NCBI GenBank assembly: GCA_002431395.1
Contig: DJEU01000032.1
Location: forward strand, 62,001-126,000
Direction: 5' to 3'
From: Lachnoclostridium sp. UBA5890
GTDB lineage: Bacteria > Bacillota > Clostridia > Lachnospirales > Lachnospiraceae
DNA length: 64,000 nucleotides
Below, one piece after another: positions 53,336 through 62,744 of this stretch (the stretch's first letter is position 1; each line of letters opens with the position of its first letter). The notes beneath the pieces are model-generated. The model ran no database searches, had not been told where the DNA came from, and worked only from the letters and a program-made list of their open reading frames with translations. A program made the position numbers and the translations under genes.

Positions 53336-55012
53336 CTAACGACGCCATTTTAAATCTTTTCCTTTTATAACCTTCTTTTTCTCAAGCGCTGCAACATACT
53401 TTTTATACCGCTCTTTTGTCACTTTTTTCCCATTTACCTTATACACATAATGATATGGATATACATCCTCTTCGGTAAGTTTATTCCGCCATGATTTTGA
53501 TGCCGTTTCTTTTACCTTATTTCCTTTAACCTGGAAAAACTCTATGTAGTAATTATCGTTATGCCCTCCACTCCAGGAAACAATTCCTTCTGACGGATAT
53601 ATTTTCAGACCGCCACCATATTTATTCCAGGCTAGCCCCTCTACCTTACTCCCTTTTAAAGTATAAATGGAATAATTATAATAAGAGCCGTGAACGATCA
53701 ATTCGTCTATCCCATTTTGGTCGATATCATAAAAGCAGTATTTATACGCAAACCTGCCATCTTCTTGAACATAATTCATGTCATTTTTTTCCTCTTTCAT
53801 CGCTTCCACATAATAATTATGCTCTGGTTTCGTATCTGTAACTGGCGTGCTATCGTTGCTTTCCGTCAACGGTGCTTTTTCTGCAAACTTATAGTATTTA
53901 TAATCCTGCGGATTGCATACTTCTAAAATACTGCAATTAACATTCACTCTCTGCTCTGCTGATTTATCTATCAACAGTATTTTTTCACTTTGTCCGGACA
54001 CAATGTCATCCTTGTAAACTGCATCCTCTTTCTCGTACAAAACATAGTCTTCCGTACAAAAAACTGCACCGACGTTTTCGCATTGTTTCAAAATTTTAAT
54101 TGTATTTTGTGGGCAGTCAATACGATAAAAGACAGCCTGTTTTACTTTATTAACAGGTATTCCTTCCTCTTCTACCTTTGCATTATATAAATTGCAGATT
54201 CCATAAATATATTCGCCATCTTGATAATCTTGACATTGACATCGGTCAGATTTACTGCCGGCTATTTCTTTTATTAATAGTTTCAAATTTTCCTGTTCTC
54301 TTTTGTTTTTCATATCCGCCAAATATTCTTCCCCATCTTTTACCCGTAAGTCATTTGAAGATACTCCACAATATCCATCGAGATCTGGTTCGGTGCAATA
54401 ATATCCATCTCCGTGATAATAGAAAGATATATTTCCCACTTCAAGTTTTTTGCCCTTTTTTCCTTCCATTTTCTTCCAATCATTACCAAATTCCGTTTCC
54501 TTGCTATAATACTGCGCCCAAATTCCTTTCAAATATTGGGGTTCTTTTTCTCTACTTTCTTCAAATTTTCCTAAAAACAAATAGCCATCCTGACAAGTAA
54601 GACATTCTGCATTTTGTACTTTCATTCTCTGTTTCTCATTTGCCTCATAATCAAACTGAACAATGATCGCATCCCGAAATGTTTCTGTCGATGCATCATC
54701 CCATTCGAGCAAATAAAATCCCTCTTTTCCAAATGCCATCTGATCGGGCAAGATTTCTTTTTCCTGTGGGTTAAATGATACGATTTTCCTATCATCCCTG
54801 TCCTTAATTATCACCAGATTTCCCTCTTCATATGAAATGTACTCATCACTTTCCGCCAGCACATTTACAAACTCACCATATCGTAAAATCATATCATCTG
54901 CGCTTGAAAAACGAGCAAAGCACATTATAATAACAAAAGTAGTCAACGAAACAATAAACGTTCCCGCTATCACAACAATTATCTTTTTGATGGTTTTAAA
55001 CACCTTCTCCAT
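53336..55012 (-). CDS. Membrane-anchored extracellular sensor-like protein, 558 aa
   Basis: One N-terminal membrane segment (IIVVIAGTFIVSLTTFVIIM) and a large exported part. Residues 45-390 look like beta-propeller blades (EEGNLVIIKDRDDRKIVSFN; EGFYLLEWDDAS; SEKILLIDKSAEQRVNVNCS). The C-terminus has an FG-GAP/VCBS-like Ca-binding loop (YDIDQNGIDELIVHGSYYNY) in the form seen in many Lachnospiraceae surface proteins. Six or more cysteines could form disulfides. It follows a thioredoxin-like gene by 9 nt, though its own ribosome site is weak (AAGGAG 15 nt upstream). No assigned function. Confidence 0.6.
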   Translation of the reverse strand: MEKVFKTIKKIIVVIAGTFIVSLTTFVIIMCFARFSSADDMILRYGEFVNVLAESDEYISYEEGNLVIIKDRDDRKIVSFNPQEKEILPDQMAFGKEGFYLLEWDDASTETFRDAIIVQFDYEANEKQRMKVQNAECLTCQDGYLFLGKFEESREKEPQYLKGIWAQYYSKETEFGNDWKKMEGKKGKKLEVGNISFYYHGDGYYCTEPDLDGYCGVSSNDLRVKDGEEYLADMKNKREQENLKLLIKEIAGSKSDRCQCQDYQDGEYIYGICNLYNAKVEEEGIPVNKVKQAVFYRIDCPQNTIKILKQCENVGAVFCTEDYVLYEKEDAVYKDDIVSGQSEKILLIDKSAEQRVNVNCSILEVCNPQDYKYYKFAEKAPLTESNDSTPVTDTKPEHNYYVEAMKEEKNDMNYVQEDGRFAYKYCFYDIDQNGIDELIVHGSYYNYSIYTLKGSKVEGLAWNKYGGGLKIYPSEGIVSWSGGHNDNYYIEFFQVKGNKVKETASKSWRNKLTEEDVYPYHYVYKVNGKKVTKERYKKYVAALEKKKVIKGKDLKWRR

Positions 55013-55021
55013 ATTATCTGT

Positions 55022-55273
55022 TTACATCTCCTTTAAGGCATTCATTACCATACCTGTTTCAAACGTTGTCCCTTGTACTACCATTCTGCCATCTACAAGT
55101 AATGCCGGCATTTGTCGAATTCCCAATCGCGAAATTTCTTTTTCATTATTTACTTCTTCGATGATAACCCTCTGTTTTTTGTTATGAAATGCCTTTTGAA
55201 CAATACCAAGTAATTCGAAATATTTATCGCAGCCTCTTCCAACAACCTTTACATTCAGCAAATCTTTTTTCAT
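55022..55273 (-). CDS. Thioredoxin-like protein (TM0996/MTH895 type) lacking the second active-site Cys
   Basis: 83 residues: KDLLNVKVVGRGCDKYFELL, EVNNEKEISRLGIRQMPALL and VDGRMVVQGTTFETGMVMNA match the small redox-disulfide family, including the cis-Pro loop (QMPAL). The active site normally CxxC reads CDKY, so only the first Cys remains. The start at 55273 is provisional; longer in-frame starts exist at 55297 and 55339. It precedes the extracellular sensor-like gene. Confidence 0.6.
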   Translation of the reverse strand: MKKDLLNVKVVGRGCDKYFELLGIVQKAFHNKKQRVIIEEVNNEKEISRLGIRQMPALLVDGRMVVQGTTFETGMVMNALKEM

Positions 55274-55444
55274 TGTTATAATCCGTCTTTCTTTCATTAT
55301 AATATTTTCACTTTTATTCTTATCTTGTCCCTCAGACAAAATCTTCCATATAATCTATTTTACATCAAATACCTGCCAATTGAAAAGAGAAATATTAAAT
55401 TTCTTCCATAAAATTCTTTCCCCTGCATCATCTGTTTGCCTTTC

Positions 55445-55597
55445 CTAGCAATAAAATTTTATCTCATCAATGACAAATGCCTGTTTCCATTTTGCACAAA
55501 TAAGAAAAAACTGTGCTGATATAAATTCCATTAATTCATTTAATTCTTTATCAGATATTTTACTGCCATTACTTGCCAAAATGCACCGTATATCCAC
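55445..55597 (-). CDS. Possible 50-aa ORF
   Basis: A GTG-started frame reading VDIRCILASNGSKISDKELN then ELMEFISAQFFLICAKWKQA and FVIDEIKFYC. It begins 15 nt after the 89-aa gene on the same strand. Ribosome site weak. The helix-strand pattern looks coding, but I recognise no family. The remainder of 55340-55444 shows nothing. Confidence 0.3.
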   Translation of the reverse strand: MDIRCILASNGSKISDKELNELMEFISAQFFLICAKWKQAFVIDEIKFYC

Positions 55598-55611
55598 TTA
55601 CCATGAATAAT

Positions 55612-55881
55612 TTAGGCAATCTGAATCCCTCCATTCTCCGCATATTTATATAGCAAATGCGCATTGTTATGCAAAAGTACTTCAAACATTTTTATTTCTT
55701 CATCCGAATATCCCTGCCTGTCTGTCCACTTATAATCAGGCAGCTCACATCTTGCCGAATCAAATCCATTTTCTATTGGACGTTCAAAATTAACTATAAC
55801 TTTTTTCACACCGTCTTTTTCTATAATTTGTGAATGTACAATTTCCGTCTCATCTGACAATATCATATATGGATACATCAT
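55612..55881 (-). CDS. Small hypothetical protein, 89 aa
   Basis: Soluble protein: MMYPYMILSDETEIVHSQII, VIVNFERPIENGFDSARCEL, PDYKWTDRQGYSDEEIKMFE, LLHNNAHLLYKYAENGG. I recall closely similar small proteins in Firmicutes, often near DUF4160-like genes, annotated as hypothetical. The start at 55881 has AAGGAGG 9 nt upstream; the open frame extends to 55944 without a ribosome site. Stand-alone on the minus strand. Confidence 0.7.
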   Translation of the reverse strand: MMYPYMILSDETEIVHSQIIEKDGVKKVIVNFERPIENGFDSARCELPDYKWTDRQGYSDEEIKMFEVLLHNNAHLLYKYAENGGIQIA

Positions 55882-55983
55882 ACGCCTAGTCCTCCTTACA
55901 CAAAATTCTTTCCATCCCGGACTCGCCGGTCTGCACGCGTACACTCGTCAGATACATCGTATCTTTTATAATAAAACAAAATC

Positions 55984-56016
55984 CTCGCTGGCAAGTAAAC
56001 TAAACTTGCCGACGAG
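55984..56016 (-). terminator. ppdK terminator
   Basis: On the minus strand CTCGTCGGCAAGT and ACTTGCCAGCGAG form a 13-bp stem with one mismatch pair (complement of 55984-56016), followed by GATTTTGTTTTATT. It lies about 50 nt past the ppdK stop. Confidence 0.8.
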
Positions 56017-56067
56017 AATTTCATTTTATTTATTAGGCACTACGTGCCTGACTTGCTTTTATTACAA

Positions 56068-58692
56068 TTATTTCTGCGCAATCGCTGCCTGTGCTGCTGC
56101 CAAACGTGCAATAGGTACACGGAATGGAGAACAAGATACATAGTCAAGACCAATCTTGTTGCAGAATTCTACAGAAGATGGATCTCCACCATGCTCACCA
56201 CAGATACCGCAGTGAAGTTTGCTGTTTGCAGGTTTTCCAAGTTTCAGAGCTGTTTCCATCAACTTACCAACACCATCCTGGTCAAGTTTAGCAAATGGAT
56301 CGTTCTCGAAGATCTTAGCATCATAGTAAGCATCAAGGAACTTACCAGCGTCGTCACGTGAGAAACCAAATGTCAACTGTGTCAAGTCGTTTGTACCGAA
56401 GCAGAAGAAGTCAGCTTCTTTTGCAATCTCATCTGCTGTCAATGCAGCACGTGGGATCTCGATCATAGTACCAACTTCGTACTCAAGGTTTACACCAGCT
56501 GCTGCAATTTCAGCGTCAGCAGTCTCTACTACAAACTTCTTAACATATTTCAATTCTTTTACATCACCGATCAATGGGATCATGATCTCAGGTTTGATGT
56601 TCCAGTCAGCGTGAGCTTTCTGAACTTCAATAGCTGCGCGGATAACTGCTTTTGTCTGCATCTTAGCGATTTCCGGATAAGTTACAGCAAGACGGCATCC
56701 ACGATGTCCCATCATAGGGTTGAACTCGTGAAGAGAAGCAATGATTGCTTTGATATCTTCTACGGATTTGCCCTGAGCATCAGCCAATTTCTTGATATCT
56801 GCTTCCTCTGTAGGAACAAATTCATGCAAAGGTGGATCCAAGAAACGGATTGTAACTGGGTTTCCTTCCAAAGCTTCGTAAAGTGCTTTGAAGTCTCCCT
56901 GCTGATATGGAAGGATTTTTTCCAATGCAGCTTCTCTTTCCTCTACTGTATCTGCACAGATCATCTCACGGAAAGCAGCGATTCTGTCTTCCTCGAAGAA
57001 CATATGCTCTGTACGGCAGAGTCCGATACCTTCAGCACCAAGCTCACGAGCTTTTTTAGCGTCTGCAGGTGTATCTGCATTTGTACGAACTTTCATAGTA
57101 CGGAACTTGTCAGCCCATCCCATGATGCGTCCGAACTCACCAGCGATCGTAGCGTCTACAGTAGGAATGATTCCGTCGTAGATGTTACCTGTAGAACCAT
57201 CGATAGAGATTGGATCTCCTTCGTGGAACTCTTTACCATTTAATGTAAATTTCTTATTTGCTTCGTCCATGTTGATGTCACCACAACCGGATACACAGCA
57301 TGTTCCCATACCACGTGCAACTACGGCTGCATGGCTTGTCATACCACCACGAACTGTCAAGATACCCTGGGAAGCTTTCATACCAGTGATATCTTCTGGG
57401 GATGTCTCAAGACGAACAAGTACGACTTTCTCGCCGCGGGCATTCCACTCTTCTGCATCTTCTGCAGTAAATACGATTTTACCACAAGCAGCTCCCGGAG
57501 AAGCACCAAGTGCTTTTGCCATTGGAGTAGCGGCTTTCAATGCAGCTGCATCAAACTGTGGATGAAGAAGGGTATCAAGGTTACGAGGATCGATCATAGC
57601 AACTGCTTCTTCCTCTGTTCTCATTCCTTCGTCTACCAGATCACAAGCGATCTTCAAAGCAGCCTGAGCTGTTCTCTTACCGTTACGTGTCTGAAGCATA
57701 TACAATTTTCTGTTTTCTACAGTAAACTCCATGTCCTGCATGTCTCTGTAGTGATTTTCAAGTGTAGCGCAAACCTCTTTAAACTGAGCGAATGCTTCTG
57801 GGAATTCCTGCTCCATCTGTGCGATAGGCATTGGTGTACGAACGCCGGCAACAACGTCTTCACCCTGTGCATTCTTAAGGAATTCTCCCATCAATTTCTT
57901 TTCTCCTGTAGCAGGGTCACGAGTAAATGCAACACCTGTACCACAGTCATCACCCATGTTACCAAATGCCATAGACTGTACGTTTACAGCAGTTCCCCAA
58001 GAATAAGGGATGTCGTTGTCACGACGGTATACGTTTGCACGTGGGTTGTCCCATGAACGGAATACAGCTTTGATAGCGCCCATCAACTGCTCTTTTGGAT
58101 CGTCTGGGAAATCTTCGCCGATTTTAGCTTTGTATTCAGCTTTGAACTGAGAAGCAAGTTCTTTCAAATCATCTGCTGTCAGATCAACGTCCTGCTGAAC
58201 CCCTCTGTCAGCTTTCATCTTATCGATAAGTTCTTCGAAGTATTTCTTACCAACTTCCATAACAACGTCAGAATACATCTGAATGAAACGACGGTAGCAG
58301 TCCCATGCCCAACGAGCATTTCCGGATTTCTCTGCGATTACGTTTACTACTGTCTCATTCAAACCAAGGTTAAGGATTGTATCCATCATACCTGGCATAG
58401 ATGCACGTGCTCCGGAACGAACGGATACAAGAAGAGGATTCTCCTGATCACCGAATTTCTTTCCTGTGATCTCTTCCATCTTCACGATGTACTCATTGAT
58501 CTGTCCCTGGATTTCATCATTAATCTCTCTGCCGTCCTCATAATACTGAGTACAAGCTTCTGTTGTAATAGTAAATCCCTGAGGTACTGGAAGACCAAGA
58601 CTTGTCATCTCGGCAAGGTTCGCACCTTTACCACCAAGGAGTTCGCGCATGTTAGCGTTTCCTTCACTGAACAAATAAACCCATTTTGCCAT
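56068..58692 (-). CDS. ppdK: Pyruvate, phosphate dikinase
   Basis: 874 residues, the standard length. Reversible conversion of pyruvate, ATP and phosphate to PEP, AMP and PPi in the glycolysis of many anaerobes. N-terminal ATP-binding domain (ELLGGKGANLAEMTSLGLPV), central swivelling domain with the phosphorylated His in GGMTSHAAVVARGMGTCCVS, and C-terminal PEP/pyruvate barrel with LKLGKPANSKLHCGICGEHG holding the catalytic Cys. Codon use is strongly biased, as expected for high expression. It is monocistronic between its own promoter and terminator. Confidence 0.97.
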   Translation of the reverse strand: MAKWVYLFSEGNANMRELLGGKGANLAEMTSLGLPVPQGFTITTEACTQYYEDGREINDEIQGQINEYIVKMEEITGKKFGDQENPLLVSVRSGARASMPGMMDTILNLGLNETVVNVIAEKSGNARWAWDCYRRFIQMYSDVVMEVGKKYFEELIDKMKADRGVQQDVDLTADDLKELASQFKAEYKAKIGEDFPDDPKEQLMGAIKAVFRSWDNPRANVYRRDNDIPYSWGTAVNVQSMAFGNMGDDCGTGVAFTRDPATGEKKLMGEFLKNAQGEDVVAGVRTPMPIAQMEQEFPEAFAQFKEVCATLENHYRDMQDMEFTVENRKLYMLQTRNGKRTAQAALKIACDLVDEGMRTEEEAVAMIDPRNLDTLLHPQFDAAALKAATPMAKALGASPGAACGKIVFTAEDAEEWNARGEKVVLVRLETSPEDITGMKASQGILTVRGGMTSHAAVVARGMGTCCVSGCGDINMDEANKKFTLNGKEFHEGDPISIDGSTGNIYDGIIPTVDATIAGEFGRIMGWADKFRTMKVRTNADTPADAKKARELGAEGIGLCRTEHMFFEEDRIAAFREMICADTVEEREAALEKILPYQQGDFKALYEALEGNPVTIRFLDPPLHEFVPTEEADIKKLADAQGKSVEDIKAIIASLHEFNPMMGHRGCRLAVTYPEIAKMQTKAVIRAAIEVQKAHADWNIKPEIMIPLIGDVKELKYVKKFVVETADAEIAAAGVNLEYEVGTMIEIPRAALTADEIAKEADFFCFGTNDLTQLTFGFSRDDAGKFLDAYYDAKIFENDPFAKLDQDGVGKLMETALKLGKPANSKLHCGICGEHGGDPSSVEFCNKIGLDYVSCSPFRVPIARLAAAQAAIAQK

Positions 58693-58762
58693 GTTTATTA
58701 ATTCCTCCTAAATATAGTATTAGTTTGACTTTCAAAAACTCTTTGAAATGTCGCTGTGAATA

Positions 58763-58795
58763 TTATAACACACTTTACCCTGAAAGATAAAGTGT
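58763..58795 (-). promoter_or_regulatory. ppdK promoter with inverted repeat upstream of the -10
   Basis: Minus strand TGTTATAAT is an extended -10 (TATAAT, complement of 58763-58768). Just upstream is the inverted repeat ACACTTTA (58770-58777) / TAAAGTGT (58788-58795), with a 10-bp centre, sitting in the -35 region in place of a good -35 box. This suggests an activator or repressor site. Confidence 0.5.
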
Positions 58796-58879
58796 TTTTT
58801 TGCAATTTTCTCTTTTTTTTCGGGCAATTCTATGAATATTAACAAAGAATGCATACGGGGCGTTCAGAATCGATATCAA

Positions 58880-58922
58880 AAAAGAAGAAACCAGAACTAA
58901 ATTTCCTGATTTCTCCTCTTTT
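58880..58922 (-). terminator. Terminator of the surface-protein gene
   Basis: On the minus strand AAGAGGAGAAATCAG pairs with CTGGTTTCTTCTTTT (G-T pairs included), followed by a T run (complement of about 58878-58884). It is the only signal seen between the surface protein and the ppdK promoter. Confidence 0.7.
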
Positions 58923-58927
58923 ATCAT

Positions 58928-61900
58928 TTAGTAAATCGTTACATAGACATATAACAGATATACTTTCTTATTCTGATTGATCTTTACCTGAACCAGCGTA
59001 CTTCCACGCTTTTTACCGGTATATTTTCCTTTTTTGTTGATCGTAAGAATCTTCTTTTTGATCGGCTTATACTGTACTTTTGATTTTTTCTCCAGATCAT
59101 ATACATCGATCCGGCTGCTCTTCTTCAAAAGACGTTTTTTAGCAACCAATACGGTCGGCGTTTTGATCACGTTGGATTTGAACTTTGTCAATTCCTTCGC
59201 ATTTTTAAATTTCTTCTTTACACGAACATCAATTACGAGACGATTGGTGTATTTTCCTTTCATCGCCGTAAAGGTTACGATTGCACGTCCCGGCTTTTTC
59301 GCTGAGATCACACCTTTTTTGTCAACGGTAGCAATCTTTTTGTTCGTCGAAGTACAAACGATCTTTGCTCCTTTACATTTGATCAGTTTCAATTTTGCTT
59401 TTGATTTCTTCTGCATGAACTTGATTACCTTAAATCCAGGAATCTTATATGCTTTTGCTTTTTTCAAAAGCTGTTCATAGGTATATTTTCCACCTTTTTG
59501 CAAAATCATTTGATTAACTGCCTGTTTTTCTGTATCTGTCAGTTTTTTCCAAGCAGCTTCACCGGATGTGATCTTATCTCTCGTCAGATCGGTTACTTTG
59601 GTAATGATATCACCGTTTTCATCCGTGAAATGATCTTTGACAAAATCACCTGCTGTTTTCTCCACCTCTTTGGTAAAGGAAGAAGCTGCAGAAGCCTGTG
59701 GTGCTTCCGGTGTAATTCCATTACCTGATGTGGTTCCCGTCGTTCCTGCCGGTGTTGCAGATGGTGCTGCGCTTGGTGTCACCGTTGGCTGCTCAGCCTT
59801 AATATCACTGGAACCGCCGATTACATCACCCGGTGTAATGTCTTTTATCACACTTCCGTCTTTGGATTTGGCAACTACTTTATACGTTCCATCCGCCGGA
59901 AGATCTCCAAATGTGACATTGGTCTCTCCACCATCGGTCCAAATATTTCCGCTGGCAGAAGGAACCCATTTTCCATCGCTGTTTTTGATAACCGAAATAT
60001 CATTCCATTTTCCGTCTTCCCATTTGCGGATTGCATATATCGAATCTGGAAGAGCCGGATCTACGACGATATCAATCGTATCATCTTTCTTATCTTCTGT
60101 ATTTTTGTCATCGTATTTTGTCGTAACATCTTCTACCGTTGGACCAACGACACCGCCGGTTCCCTGATCTGTGCCATCTTTCTTTTTCTTGACAATGACA
60201 TAGGTCTGATCTTTGTCAAGTTCTGTAAATTTGATTTCTCCGCCGGCCGGCTGCTCATAATAGCCGTCGGCATCCGGAGTAAGCACATTTCCGTCTTTGT
60301 CTGTTACTGTCATTTCTGTATTCGGATCTACACTGGTTCCGTCCGGTTTCTGCAATGTATAAACATAGTCCTCAATCGTTGGATTTACAACAATTGTCAA
60401 TTTGTCGTTTACTGTCGGACTTCCTGATGCCGCCGGTGTTGGCTGTGGGATTGTGATATCCGCATCGGTACGTTTGGCATCAAACGGATCGGAATCAAGA
60501 CTTCCGGTGTACTGTCCATTTCCTGTTACGCGTACAACAAATGTCTTATCCACATCTTCGGATCTTAATGTGTAGTTTGAATCCGTTGCTCCCGGAATCT
60601 CAGTAAGATTTCCGTCCGCATCTTTCGTAAACCACTGGTATGTCAATGTATCATGAGAGTCCGGTGGTTTTACACCTGTTATATCTGCTGTCAATACGGT
60701 TCCTTCTTTTACAACTGCATTTCCAGCCGTATCCTTAGTTGTATTTTCGATCTTAACCACGTCACGAATCGGTATCAATGGCACCGGTGTCGCCGTTGGT
60801 GTCGCACTTGGGGACACCTCACTGTAGGTTCCATCTGTGATTACTTCTGGGGTTGTCTCTTCATCAGAAACAATGATCTGTCCCAGACTGTCCTCAATCT
60901 TAGTGGCATCTCCCGGATATCCTCCAAATTCGATATAGTAACCATCTACTTCTTTTGATTTGTCCGGATTATCATTCCAACGCCCATAATCGTATTTACC
61001 ATAGAATCCATAGGCTTCGTCTGTGGTAGCACCACCATTTGGCTCGACATTTCCAGATGTACTCCAGTTTGAGAACTGACCATCCAGTGTCTCAAATCCG
61101 CCATCACCTGAACCATAACCATAAGCTGTCGTCTGGTATCCGAAAATCGTTCCCGTCTCCGGTCCGGATACCCATTTCCATGCATATTCATCCTTTGTCG
61201 CATCTTTAAATTTTTTCAATGGTTCCCACTGTGTCTCTGCGTCCGTATAGGAACTTTCGGGAGCAAGGATTGCGCGGGTGCATCCCATCCATCCTTCTTT
61301 TGCTTTTAATTTTTCCCACGAATTTCCAGTTGGGAACGAGGCATAAATAAAGCGGTCTTCTGCACGGGATGTCAATGTCATCAGATATCCCTGCACTCCA
61401 TTAAAATTCAATGTTTTGGAAATTTTATAGGCTGCATTCCACGTAATTACTTCAGGTACATATCCATAATAATGACCATTAAAATATTTCAGTTCTATTG
61501 TTTTTCCATTTACTGTAATCTCCGTTGTTGCACTTGTTCCTTCCGTTGTCGCACATACCGATACTTTCTGTACCTTATTGGATGTGGTAAAACGAAGCTG
61601 ACGGACAAATGTTTCAATATCTGATTTCGCTGCTCCCGCAGAAAAATCAAAAGAGATGGATTCATAACGGTCTGTCGTCGTAAGATCCGTAAAACCAACA
61701 TTCATGTCTGCTCCGGATACAACGCCCTGTCCTGTTACACCGGCAATCTGCGTCGCCGTTGTCATAATGTGACCACTGTCAACCGTAATGGTAAGATTGT
61801 GAAATGACTTTGTGGAATCGGCCAATTTCACCTCTGCATTTGGATAAGTATAATAAGTACCTTCCGAAGCCTTAACCAGACTTCCCAATACAATCTCATC

Positions 61901-62002
61901 CCCGGTTGCCGCCTGCACTTGTGTACTTTGATACTGCTGTCCGGCAAAAAGGCTCATTACCATCGCTACTACAAGCAGTAACACTAATGTTTTTCGTTTC
62001 AT
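58928..62002 (-). CDS. Large secreted protein with C-type-lectin-like and Ig-like domains, 1024 aa
   Basis: Signal peptide at 1-33 (MKRKTLVLLLVVAMVMSLFA, then VQAA). An N-terminal beta domain reaches about 165; a C-type-lectin-like domain follows at about 170-370 (ITWNAAYKISKTLNFNGVQG, WKWVSGPETGTIFGYQTTAY, FSNWSTSGNVEPNGGATTDE, GRWNDNPDKSKEVDGYYIEF). After a Ser/Pro/Thr linker come Ig-like domains (410-730), a Thr/Pro/Ala-rich linker and a basic BIG2-like C-terminus (840-1024) rich in KK. No LPXTG or SLH anchor is present, so it may bind the cell wall through the basic tail. GGAGGA precedes the ATG. Likely an adhesin or glycan-binding protein. Confidence 0.75.
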   Translation of the reverse strand: MKRKTLVLLLVVAMVMSLFAGQQYQSTQVQAATGDEIVLGSLVKASEGTYYTYPNAEVKLADSTKSFHNLTITVDSGHIMTTATQIAGVTGQGVVSGADMNVGFTDLTTTDRYESISFDFSAGAAKSDIETFVRQLRFTTSNKVQKVSVCATTEGTSATTEITVNGKTIELKYFNGHYYGYVPEVITWNAAYKISKTLNFNGVQGYLMTLTSRAEDRFIYASFPTGNSWEKLKAKEGWMGCTRAILAPESSYTDAETQWEPLKKFKDATKDEYAWKWVSGPETGTIFGYQTTAYGYGSGDGGFETLDGQFSNWSTSGNVEPNGGATTDEAYGFYGKYDYGRWNDNPDKSKEVDGYYIEFGGYPGDATKIEDSLGQIIVSDEETTPEVITDGTYSEVSPSATPTATPVPLIPIRDVVKIENTTKDTAGNAVVKEGTVLTADITGVKPPDSHDTLTYQWFTKDADGNLTEIPGATDSNYTLRSEDVDKTFVVRVTGNGQYTGSLDSDPFDAKRTDADITIPQPTPAASGSPTVNDKLTIVVNPTIEDYVYTLQKPDGTSVDPNTEMTVTDKDGNVLTPDADGYYEQPAGGEIKFTELDKDQTYVIVKKKKDGTDQGTGGVVGPTVEDVTTKYDDKNTEDKKDDTIDIVVDPALPDSIYAIRKWEDGKWNDISVIKNSDGKWVPSASGNIWTDGGETNVTFGDLPADGTYKVVAKSKDGSVIKDITPGDVIGGSSDIKAEQPTVTPSAAPSATPAGTTGTTSGNGITPEAPQASAASSFTKEVEKTAGDFVKDHFTDENGDIITKVTDLTRDKITSGEAAWKKLTDTEKQAVNQMILQKGGKYTYEQLLKKAKAYKIPGFKVIKFMQKKSKAKLKLIKCKGAKIVCTSTNKKIATVDKKGVISAKKPGRAIVTFTAMKGKYTNRLVIDVRVKKKFKNAKELTKFKSNVIKTPTVLVAKKRLLKKSSRIDVYDLEKKSKVQYKPIKKKILTINKKGKYTGKKRGSTLVQVKINQNKKVYLLYVYVTIY

Positions 62003-62065
62003 ACTCTTTTTCCTCCATTATATTGCTATTACCTGATTTTCAAAGACTATATCGGACTATCTTCT

Positions 62066-62665
62066 CTATTTCTTAATAAAAATTTCACTTTTTTCACTTT
62101 CTGTCAATTCCCGATATTTACCTTGACACAATGTGTCATCCAAGTACAAATTTCCAATAGCGATTCGTTTCAGATAAACCACATAACATCCCACCGCTTT
62201 CAGCATCCGGCGGACCTGATGCTTTTTTCCTTCTGTAATTACAATTGTTCCGGAAAAAACTGCCTGATCTTTCCGATTTCCGATTCGGATTCCGCTTGCC
62301 AGATCCACAATGTCTCCCAATGTTTTTGTTTCACACCGCTTGATCTTGGCCGGCTTGGCTGTCATCCCACGCAGTTCGACTCCGGTCTCGATCCGATGGA
62401 TCTTTTCCTCGTCCAGTTCTCCCAATGCCCAAAAGAAATAGGTTTTTGGCACATGATTTTCCGGATGCATGATCTCCTGATTCCATTTTCCGTCATTGGT
62501 AATAAGCAAAAGCCCTTCGGTATCTTTATCCAATCTTCCAACCGGATGAAGTCCTTTCACTTTTTCATTGGCAAAATATTCCATCACCGTTTTATGTGTC
62601 TGATCGGTTACTGCTGTAATGCAGCCACGTGGTTTGTGAAACATATAATACTTCAACTCTTCCAT
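62066..62665 (-). CDS. Pseudouridine synthase of the RsuA/RluB/E/F family, lacking an S4 domain
   Basis: 199 residues: YYMFHKPRGCITAVTDQTHK, LHPVGRLDKDTEGLLLITND with the catalytic Asp, and GKKHQVRRMLKAVGCYVVYL. The N-terminal S4 RNA-binding domain of RsuA/RluB is absent, as in RluE. The start at 62665 has GGAGG about 4-5 nt upstream; in-frame extension to 62770 runs back through the tpiA terminator and end. RNA target (16S or 23S) cannot be told. Confidence 0.88.
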   Translation of the reverse strand: MEELKYYMFHKPRGCITAVTDQTHKTVMEYFANEKVKGLHPVGRLDKDTEGLLLITNDGKWNQEIMHPENHVPKTYFFWALGELDEEKIHRIETGVELRGMTAKPAKIKRCETKTLGDIVDLASGIRIGNRKDQAVFSGTIVITEGKKHQVRRMLKAVGCYVVYLKRIAIGNLYLDDTLCQGKYRELTESEKSEIFIKK

Positions 62666-62685
62666 AAAACCTCCAACGATAAAAC

Positions 62686-62722
62686 GGCAGCACGGAATGA
62701 AGAATTTCATTCCGGTGCCGCC
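62686..62722 (-). terminator. tpiA terminator
   Basis: On the minus strand GGCGGCACCGGAATGAA pairs with TTCATTCCGTGCTGCC (complement of 62686-62722) around a 4-nt loop, followed by GTTTTATC. It lies between tpiA and the pseudouridine synthase gene, which would need its own promoter or readthrough. Confidence 0.8.
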
Positions 62723-62744
62723 GCCATTGCAAACATTTTTTACA

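Noticed and set aside
58770..58800. Plus-strand terminator (hairpin followed by TTTTTTT)
   Set aside because: No plus-strand gene lies upstream; the inverted repeat sits at the ppdK promoter and is better explained as an operator.
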